Assembly: GCF_018294505.1 (NCBI RefSeq)
Contig: NC_057800.1
Location: 475,637,037-475,701,036, forward strand
Reading direction: 5' to 3'
From: Triticum aestivum
Lineage: Eukaryota > Streptophyta > Magnoliopsida > Poales > Poaceae
DNA length: 64,000 nt
The translations under genes were made by a program, and so were the position numbers. Within the stretch, counting starts at the first letter, position 1. Each line of letters starts with the position of its first letter. Below are positions 56,440-64,000 of the stretch, piece after piece. A model generated the notes under the pieces. That model was not told the DNA's origin. It was given only the letters and a program-made list of their open reading frames with translations, and made no database searches.

Positions 56440-57769
56440 GGGACAAACCCTGTCCCGGGCGATACTTCCACGCCCCGCGATCCGAAAAATCAGGACGCCC
56501 CCGCGTCGCTCGTGACGAGCGGCTCGGGCGGCAACCAGCCGAGCGCTGCCGACACCCTTCTCCTCCTCCCATCCTCTCCTCGCCGCCGCCAGAGTGAGCC
56601 ACAGGGCAAGCCCTCGAGGCTCCCAAGGAAGGCGGTGGCGGGGCTTTCGTCCTTCGCTCGACGACAGGAATCATGGGAATACTACGCGGGGCGTGGCCGA
56701 TCTGACTTGGCGGCGCGGCGAGCGGCCCTGCCTTTACCGGCGGCGGCGCGGCGGCCAGCGATGGTTGCGGGCGCGGTGGCCGGCCGTGCAGCAGCGTTGG
56801 CTGCGTTCGGCGACGGTGATCGGATCTGCGGCGACGACCATGTATGGCCTGGCTTCCGGACGGATCTGATCTGCCCGGTGCGGCCTACTCATCAGATCTG
56901 CGGCGACGACCATGTATGGCCTGGCTTCCGGACGGATCTGATCTGCCCGGTGCGGCCTACTCATTGTGCGGCGGCTCAGATTGGTGGTGAGCCGTGCACA
57001 TGATGTTTGATGGAGGTTTGTTGAGCGGATCCGGATGAAAACCTCGTTCTCGGCTTGTTGTCGAGACTGGCGATGGCAGTACTCTTTTGTGTTGTTACCT
57101 TCCTGAAGGCATCGCCGTGGAGAAGCTCCAGATCTCTATCTGCTACCTCCAGGGGAAACCCTAGATCAGTAGATCAGATGACGATGACGCTCCGGTATCG
57201 TTTCTCTCTTGGGGGCGTCATTTTTGGAGGTGTACACGGGCTCGAGGGACCAGTGGACGGCTTCTTTGGTGGAGCGGTGCTTCATCTTACACATTGATGG
57301 CGGCGGATCTCGGCGGTGCGGCACAGTGGAGACTCGGCATCCGATGCACGGAGATGGACTCGCGCAGGAGGAGGACGCTGTCTAGCATCATGGTGGCGTC
57401 GATGGCAGAGAGGCCTGGCAAACTCGGTGCGTTAGTTTTTGCTCTGAAGATGGATTGGTGGAAGACGGCGGCGACGACACATGAGAGTGCGTTAGACCGG
57501 TTTGTACCCCAAATCCAGTATGTGGCTTGGTTGGGGTCTCCGGCTTTAGATGTTAGGCTTGGTGCGATGTCTGTTTGGTGTTAGGCTTGGATCATCGGCA
57601 CCCCTTCATCAAGTGGATAAGTGGATAGGAGTAGCGACAGTTGTTGCTAAGATGGTGGCTTCAGACTACCTGATGTACTACTTTGTAAGGTCTTTATGAA
57701 TAATTAATAAAATGGTTGCATGCATCGCTCAGATGCAAAGGCCGGGGTAATCCTCCTTTTCTAAAAAAA
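56440..57769 (+). mobile_element. LINE-derived non-autonomous retroposon
   Basis: The 3' end has the plant LINE tail pattern (AATAATTAATAAAATGG, GATGCAAAGGCCGGGG, TCCTCCTTTTC) followed by a short A run at 57763-57769. The GC-rich 5' part has no endonuclease or reverse transcriptase. Its left limit near 56440 is set by the change in composition; no target duplication was found. Confidence 0.6.
56821..56964 (+). repeat. 72-bp perfect-looking tandem duplication
   Basis: Units 56821-56892 and 56893-56964 differ only near the first bases. The length is 24 codons, so the frame is kept, and it lies in the retroposon. Confidence 0.9.
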
Positions 57770-57898
57770 CAAGCTTTTCGTTTTGTGAGCAACTACAAAT
57801 ACATTATTGCCCATTTTTTTACTATGCACAGATTACCTACACAGATTACCAACACACAATAACTCTACTTTTTGCAGAAACAAGGTGTAAGACAATAG

Positions 57899-58738
57899 AG
57901 AAGATGCAAATTCAGAGTCAGCAACTTTTATCTATATAATCCAGTTCTACAGGGTACAGGGGATGTAAGAACAGGGAGGAAAGATACAAGACAAGGTCTG
58001 CAACACTTTTGTACAGGGGCGCGGACGTACAGAGAGGGAAATCAACTAGTTATAGCAGTAAAAGAAGTTCATGGCCAGAAATTTCTGGAACAACACCTTT
58101 TTTACCTTTCCTGTTTTCACTGGGGGAAACTTGCCCAGCTACGCCAGTTCTCTTGCCCACGATGCTTAAGATTTATTGCCTGATCAGCACGAAAAATTGC
58201 ACACACATTTTTGGAAAAAGCTTACCTTCAACCGACCGATAACGCTCGCGCGTCCGCCGGCTTCACGTCCTTCGAATCGTTTGTTGATAAGATGGATGAG
58301 AGTGTCCCCCGCCTTCGTGTCACACGCAGTAGTTTTCTGAAACTTACCTATTGTTTCAGAACACACTCATGCAACTGGATAACGCCCTTGCAGCTCAGTT
58401 GACTCGTGTGGTTGGGACGACTCCGTGGCTGGGAGGGCGATGACGTTGGGATCTGGGAGGGCGCAGGGGCGGCGGCGGTGCAGGGTGTGGGGCGACCGGA
58501 GCGCATTCACCACGGTGGCGACGACGGCTTCGGCATCGGCAGTGGTCGGCGGCGACACAAGTAGGTACGACCACATGTGCGAGGCAACGATGTTGCAGAA
58601 TCAGAAATCAATCGTTCGACCCCCTCGACGAATCTAGCACCTACTCCCTCGTTTTCTTGCCTTTGATCCCCTCGATCTCGTCTCTCTCCCCACGATGCTC
58701 TAGCACTTCCTCCCTTCAACCTGCTTCTAAAATAATTC
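57899..58738. other. Non-coding stretch, no clear element
   Basis: AT-rich to about 58240, then GC-rich with Gly/Val/Ala-type frames on both strands. No terminal repeats or recognised domains. Confidence 0.4.
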
Positions 58739-58743
58739 ATGAC

Positions 58744-58940
58744 CCAAGCTCCAGCCATGGCGGATAGGGGTGTCAATTTCCTTCCCAAATCATCCACGGC
58801 CCAAGCTCAAACCATAGCGAACGGTGGTGTTGATCTATTTCTCAAATCATCCACAGGCCAAGCTCCAATGATGGTGAACGGTGGTGTCAATTTGCTTTCC
58901 AGATTATCCACAATCCAAGCTCTAGCCACGGCGGAAGGAG
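58744..58940 (+). repeat. 57-bp tandem repeat, in frame (19 codons)
   Basis: CCAAGCTC recurs at 58744, 58801, 58858 and 58915, an exact 57-bp period. An ATG at 58739 leaves the repeats open as a 91-codon frame with 19-residue units (Gln-Ala..., Gly-Gly-Val..., Ser-Ser-Thr). Units differ at many bases yet stay open. Confidence 0.85.
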
Positions 58941-59024
58941 AAGGTAGAAGATATTTGTTTCTTCAACAAAGCTCTTTTGCAAAAGGGCCCTATTGCAGCA
59001 TAAAAAACTCATAAAAATGGTTCT

Positions 59025-59260
59025 GTAACAAGACCTTTGTTGCGGAATTGTTCTACAACGAGATCTTTGTTGTAGAAAAAATCGTAAAAATGATTCTTCG
59101 ACAAGACCTTTATTGCGAAAATTTCCTACAATGAGACCTTTGTTGCAGAAAAACTCATATAGATGATTCTACAACAAAGACCTTTGTTGTGAAAAAATTC
59201 TAAAACAAGACCTTTGTTGCAAAAAAAAAATGTAACAAGACCTCAGCCGCAGAAAATACC
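59025..59260 (+). repeat. Cluster of AGACCTTTGTTGCAGA motifs
   Basis: Seven copies or variants lie at about 59029, 59060, 59103, 59135, 59178, 59207 and 59240, in AT-rich spacers of 15-28 bp. They look like subterminal transposase-binding repeats, but no adjoining terminus was identified. Confidence 0.6.
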
Positions 59261-60613
59261 GCAACAACGCACTTGTTGCAAAGCTGACTTGTCATGTAGG
59301 TAGATCGGACGGCATACACAGCTCCATCCAATAGTCACGAAGACGGTGGATCTTTTTATATTATCTGCCGGCGGACGCGTAGCATCGCCCCACATTTTTA
59401 GCGTGCTTATGATCTTTTTTCTCCACGTTTTTGTGCCTTGACCTCTCATCTTTTTTTACTTCTATTTTTTCGCTGTGGGAGGAGAGCTCCCCAAATGCGC
59501 TAGGCCATGGCGTCCAGCGGCGGCTGGGGGGAAGGAGTCGCACGGGTGATCTGGTCTGGTGGGGCTTAGGGTCTTCTAGTGGTGGGTGGAAAGAAGGATC
59601 ACGTAAGGGGAAAGGATGGTTGGTTGTCGGGACCTGGGAACGAGAAGCGGAAGACTTGCCTTTTTAGCACATGGGTGGGGGACCGACAGGGAGGCACCTT
59701 CCATAAATACCGGCCGTGAGGTCAGCCCGCATAGCACCTTCCAGTTTCAATCCTTCTGTTCTTCTAACGTGGAGCCATGTCGACGCCGCACGGCAAAATC
59801 CACTGGTGATAGCACCACAAACGCAGCCGTTCGATTCTGTTGTCAGGAGAAAAACCATCATCCTTATCTGCCAAGCGATCCATGATCCATGTGACCTTCG
59901 CGTTGAGCGGAAGCATCTGCTCCGATCTCGGGTGAACGTTGCAAAAGGCGTGGATCAAGCTGCATACATGTCTGCATCATTGTTCTCCTTGGCGAGCTCG
60001 CATGGTGATTTCCATGATGACTTCCAACGCAGCAGAAAGGAAACTCCAACATGGACTATAGCCCAACGGATCTGCCAAACCGAACCTCCAAACAGAGAGC
60101 GGAGAAATCTAATTAGGTAGAGTATATAGCTCAGGTAAAAGCAATTGAAAGACAATGGGTTTTAAGCCGACCGAAGTGCCATGTACTCTCCGCATATCAA
60201 AGTTATGGACTTCTGGAACGGCCGGAGGCCAAGCTTAATTAAAAACCCTCCTACAGTCTTGCAAATGCAGCCTGGCATATGATGGCGGACAGCTCCATTA
60301 CGCACGTTCAGGCCAGCTAATTTGCGAAGTATGGAGACCGATATCTCTATCTAATCAACCACCGGATTTTTGTATGAAAGAATATTTGAGCGTGTTATGG
60401 CTGGTGGTCCATATATTCTACCGGTCAGCGGTGACAAGATCTCATCTATCTGGTGGACATACACGTTGTGGCAAACAGCATTGTACCTGCTGCTTGTAAC
60501 CAAAGTCAATATTTGAGTAGTACCACTGAATAATCATCTGTAATTTGCCCTTCTGATCATTGAATTCTACGCTACATCTTTGGTAACCTTTAAAAATAAA
60601 CACCAAAGAACTA
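59261..60613. other. Low-information stretch, no supported gene
   Basis: Includes a 134-codon plus-strand frame (59716-60120) and overlapping minus-strand frames of mixed composition. None carries a recognisable motif. No element termini seen. Confidence 0.4.
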
Positions 60614-60680
60614 CTCCCTCCGTAAAAAAATATAAGATCGTTTAGTAATTTGAATGCTCTTATATTTTTTTATACAGGAC
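60614..60680. mobile_element. Stowaway-like MITE remnant (67 bp)
   Basis: The left end CTCCCTCCGT after TA, followed by an AATATAAGATCGTTTAG core, is typical of grass Stowaway elements. The right end repeats TCTTATATTTTTT, but its GGAGGGAG end has decayed to CAGGAC before TA. It is much shorter than the usual 80-160 bp, so internally deleted. Confidence 0.65.
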
Positions 60681-60835
60681 TACTGCTTTTCTGAAACGTT
60701 GCCATTCTTCACATGTGGTTCTAATTAAAATCGGAGTTCTATTTTTCTAAAATAAAATAAAAAATAGCTGGTCCATCGATTTACAATCCGTGGGGAATAT
60801 CCTATAGTGAACGAAGCAATGGGTTAACATTTGAG

Positions 60836-61272
60836 AAAGCATAGGCTTTCCTACACACCCTTATCTAGCCATTCATTTTTGCATCGCGATTCATGCGAGC
60901 AACTTTTGTCTTTTTTATTTCTCCTAAATAAAACAACATATGAACATGAAACTTTGTAGGACAACAATACATTTTAACTAGAATGTGGGAAAAAACTTTT
61001 AGATTTTTTCGTGGATCATATATACAAAAGAATAATGTTTTTTACTCAAAAAATCTCATTTTGTATATTTATGTCGGACAAAAAAATCTAAAAGTTTTTT
61101 CTCACATTGTAGTAAGAATGTTTTGCTGTCCTGCAAAGTTTGAAGTCTATATGTTGTTTTGTTTTAAAGAAACAAAAAAGAGAAAAATTTGTGCTCTATG
61201 TTAGTTGTGTCGTACGGATCTTAAAGCACTATTGAATGGTATAGATAAGAGGTGTTCAGAAACCCGTGCTTT
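60836..61272. mobile_element. Long fold-back element (437 bp)
   Basis: The left arm (about 60836-61010) and right arm (about 61065-61272) are inverted copies over most of their length. Examples are AAAGCATAGG/CCCGTGCTTT at the ends, CTTATCTA/TAGATAAG, TTTGTAGGACA/TGTCCTGCAAA and AAAACTTTTAGATTTTTT/AAAAAATCTAAAAGTTTT. Only about 50 bp of loop is unpaired. No matching target duplication was found. Confidence 0.75.
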
Positions 61273-61873
61273 ATAAATCCGTGTTCCAAAGCAATGCCTG
61301 TTGCGCTCCGCCTGCGGTGTGCCTACACGATCATGAATAAACCGGCCTGCTCGCCGTATCCTCCTCGGGTCAGCTCGCAGACAAGCCAATATCACTAGGA
61401 GTCCGTACAGAGAAATGGTAGGGCCGGAGCTGGACAAAGAAAAGCCGTGGGTTAACAAACGAGATATGTTCGTGGCGAGCAACATACTTGATGTGTCTGA
61501 CAGCTACGGAGTCCCTAGAGTTTCCGCCCGTCGGACATATCCTACACTATCGCGCGAACACGCTTCGAAACTCGTTGGCCTGCCTTAATCAGGCGGGAGA
61601 TAAAGTCGCTCACGGCAGATGTTCATACACCAGGCCATGGACATGAACGCACGAGTCTGTCATCCAACCGCATCTCTAAACGTTGTCCTGTCAATTTTCA
61701 AATGCATAGTAATGTGAATAAATTATAGTGCCGTGTTCATAGCGCCGGATCATAAGCAAAATGAGGCAGATGTTCATAGTATTTATATGCCCTTGATCAC
61801 AAAAGTATCAGTCTGTCAGTATGTGAAAAATAATAGTTTTGCCCTGCTAAACCATATATCCGAGCATGTATGC
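61273..61873. other. Non-coding stretch, no clear element
   Basis: Mixed composition; no frame with recognisable motifs and no terminal repeats. It may be the 3' flank or internal part of the Harbinger-type unit. Confidence 0.35.
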
Positions 61874-63416
61874 TCACTCTGCCGCCGGCTCCTCCTCATC
61901 CGCCTTCTTCTCAGCAGGGGCGGCGCCAGGGGTCTTCTTAGGTATTCGGTTGAATACCCAAGATTTTGACAAACCATTAAAATTTTATATAAAACAAGCG
62001 ATTTTTTTTGCAAAATAGTGATGATTTGGGCATAATGAATACCCTCCTCCAAAATGAATACTCACCCTCTAGAACCTGGCGCTGCCACTGCTTCTCAGTC
62101 GTCTTGTTCTCTGCAATTTTCATCTCGACCACCAAACGCTTCAAGATCCTAATACAGACGGCTTGCACAATCATCCTTACATCATCATCCAACTTGTCCA
62201 TCTTCAAGGTTAACATCTTCGTACCTCCCGAAGCGGTAGCGAGTTCAACCCTCCTCTCTTCGAGCTTGAGCTTCTTCTCGGTCGCTGCCATTAATATGTC
62301 AAATCTCTCGGCTTTTTAACCTCCTTCACGTCGGAGCGCTTGACACATGCCTCCTCCTTCGTCAAGATGTTCTCAAACCTCTCCATCACCTTGGTCGCGG
62401 CCCCTTCTCGCATCTCCTTCTCCTCCTCCGACTTCTTTCCTCGGAACCCTCTTCCAACCTTCTTGGATGGCTCTTTTGTTGGGTCGGTTGGATCACAAAC
62501 TTCTTCCTCGGTGCCGATGTTGGCGGCCTTGATGGAGTTCGCAATGGATAAATTCCACTTGGGTTGCCCATTCAACTTTAACACAATGTATGAGGGCGAA
62601 ACTCTTCTTCTCTACCTTCAAGAACAAATTGCACACACGGGAGGGCTAGAAAGAAAAAAACAGTATTGTCAACAAGTTGCATATCCAGGCAAATGGCCAA
62701 TGCATAGAACATATTAGGCCAACAAGTTGCATATCTGGCCAAATGACCAACACACATAACAACTTACTTGCTCGGTGATTAGCACACCACTTGGCCACCG
62801 ATCGATTAGTTGATTCAAATGGTTGCAATACTTGCCTCTTGGATGGTCTACCACCGATGGTTGAGCAACTTTGTCACGATTACGGATGAGTTCATTGCAG
62901 TAGCGCTCGAAATTCTTGTGCTCATGGAAGCACGTAAGAATGTTGGCCTAAAATGTTGCGCCCATTCACTCTGTGCCATGGATCAGATCGATGCTAGTCG
63001 CCAACAGTGCATCGAACAACAATTCGTCCTCCTGCTTGTTGAAGCTTTCTCCTCTACCCCTCTTCTTTGGATCGGTCGCAAATTCATTGGATAAACATCG
63101 TCGTTGCCGTCCTACTCCGGTTGGCAAGAATCCGACTGGCCATCGGACGTGCGTGGATGCTGGGTATACGTGCCTGGTTGCTAGGTGTACATGCCCGACT
63201 GCTGGGTGTGCTCCTCCGGCTCGGAGTCATCCACCTGCCGTCGTTGAAGTAGCCTCCATCGTCGATCATGTCCATCATTGACGCAATACAGGGCGTGCCC
63301 GAAGGCGAATGATAGGGACTTCCAGCTGAGTTGCTTGGCAATGTAGAAGTAGGGAGGCTGTAATTATTCCGGCCAGGACGATATGTGCATGGACGGCGAT
63401 GGTGGCGGCGCCCCAC
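61874..63416 (-). pseudogene. Harbinger ORF1-like protein (Myb/SANT plus NAM-associated tail)
   Basis: Minus strand. A Pro/Ser-rich N-terminus (63416 to about 63100) is followed, after a frameshift, by the SANT-like segment SFNKQEDELLFDALLATS (about 63040) with a stop soon after. Next come an FHEHKNFERYCNE-like segment, an EHC-WLxxKxxPKW-type region (near 62580) and a Lys/Glu-rich coiled tail. The tail is split by a hAT MITE at 61915-62090. Beyond the MITE the frame resumes exactly and ends in an acidic KKADEEEPAAE segment with TGA at 61874-61876. PIF/Harbinger ORF1 proteins of this type bind DNA and help the transposase. Several stops and shifts make this copy dead. Confidence 0.65.
61915..62090. 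mobile_element. hAT-type MITE (176 bp) with perfect 8-bp target duplication
   Basis: Termini CAGGGGCGGCGCCAGG and CCTGGCGCTGCCACTG match at 13 of 16 bases, starting with the hAT-typical CAG. CTTCTCAG stands on both sides (61907-61914 and 62091-62098). The core is AT-rich and non-coding. Confidence 0.93.
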
Positions 63417-63954
63417 GTCCTATGCCTTGCCAGCCGCCAGCACCCCGTCTATGGCCCCACCCACCGCCCCCGACAACATTCTTTTTGCTGGTTACCTCAT
63501 CCTTTGCCTTCTTTATGAGGCGGAGGGCCTGCCGTGTTGCTGAGTTGATCTTTCGGTCGGCAACCATCTCTGAATCCTCCACATGCGTCGTCTCTGTCAG
63601 CTTCCTAGGGATCTAGGCGGTGGTGGTGATGAAAGGGGCAGGAATACGACTGGAAAGCGGCAGGATGATGGCGGAGAGGGTGAAGAAAGGAGGGTTTTGG
63701 CAAGAAAATAGTGCAAACCGACCCAAATCTGTGGGCTCCACCTCAATTTTAGGCGGGCCGGGGGTGTTGGACTCCTACATGATGGGTGTCCTGACTTACA
63801 TAAAGCCCCTGGTATGCTTCCGGTTTGCAGAAAATAGACACCCAAACTGGTCTACAGATAGATGCAGGACAATGTTGGATGGCGTGTGGCGTCTGGACCG
63901 CTTGGTCCGGATGAGTGCGGGTGGTTTGAGGGTCTATGTTGAAGATGCCCTTAG

Positions 63955-64000
63955 AGCATCTACGAACTGAATGAGCTAATATGAGCCTCTATATGTTCAT
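63955..64000 (+). mobile_element. Possible start of a second Harbinger-type element
   Basis: GAGCATCTACGAACTG at 63955 (after TTA) resembles the Harbinger terminus GAGCATCTCCAACA. Only 46 bases are visible. Confidence 0.3.

Larger units (their letters stand above)
61874..63951 (-). mobile_element. PIF/Harbinger-type element, ORF1 end
   Basis: A degenerate Myb/NAM-associated ORF1 is followed outward by sequence ending TATGTTGAAGATGCCC at 63951. That resembles the inverse of the grass Harbinger terminus GAGCATCTCCAACA. TTA follows (63952-63954), the preferred 3-bp target. No DDE transposase is visible; it should lie on the other side or be deleted. Confidence 0.5.

Noticed and set aside
59716..60120. 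134-codon plus-strand frame with an upstream CATAAATAC
   Set aside because: No recognisable motif, mixed composition and competing frames on the other strand; not enough to call a gene.

Overview
The window looks like intergenic DNA from a large-genome Triticeae grass (wheat, Aegilops, barley or rye group). The evidence is Angela/BARE/WIS-type Copia LTRs, a Sukkula-like LARD with 4.5-kb LTRs, Gypsy families with very long LTRs, and Tourist-, Stowaway- and hAT-like MITEs. I see no intact host gene, no rRNA or tRNA gene and no CRISPR array. Family names come from recognition, not from a database search.

Positions 1-32,951 form a staircase of nested transposons in which only the right half of each element is visible. 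From the innermost outward: a Tekay-type chromovirus (1-7,510) sits in a plus-strand Copia (7,511-11,962). That lies in a minus-strand Gypsy (11,963-17,948), which lies in a Helitron-like element (17,949-20,391). The Helitron lies in a Tat/Retand-type Gypsy with an intron-containing antisense ORF (20,392-24,734), which lies in a minus-strand Copia (24,735-27,007). That Copia lies in a second Gypsy with a different antisense ORF (27,008-31,344), which lies in a second Retand-type element (31,345-32,420), which lies in a LINE (32,421 onward). The missing left halves should lie, in mirror order, upstream of this window.

Positions 32,952-45,576 hold a complete LARD with two 4.5-kb LTRs and a 3.5-kb non-coding core. 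It is flanked by the 5-bp duplication GGCCC and interrupts the same LINE, which resumes at 45,577.

Positions 46,100-49,700 hold several small DNA elements: a Tourist-like MITE, another inverted-repeat MITE, a MITE nested in a relative of itself, and a roughly 1-kb element carrying 107-bp repeats. Gene-like scraps follow. Positions 50,170-55,760 are a 5.6-kb hierarchical satellite (100-107-bp monomers, about 1.8-kb higher-order unit). An exon of an Ulp1-like cysteine protease follows it. Then come a LINE-derived retroposon with a 72-bp duplication (about 56,440-57,769), a 57-bp in-frame tandem repeat (58,744-58,940) and a cluster of TTTGTTG motifs.

Positions 60,600-64,000 hold a Stowaway remnant, a large fold-back element and a PIF/Harbinger-type unit. 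The Myb/NAM-like ORF1 of that unit is split by a hAT MITE with a perfect 8-bp target duplication.

The recurring themes are antisense genes with their own TATA boxes inside retrotransposons, and a sequence block shared by the long LTRs of three otherwise different families.
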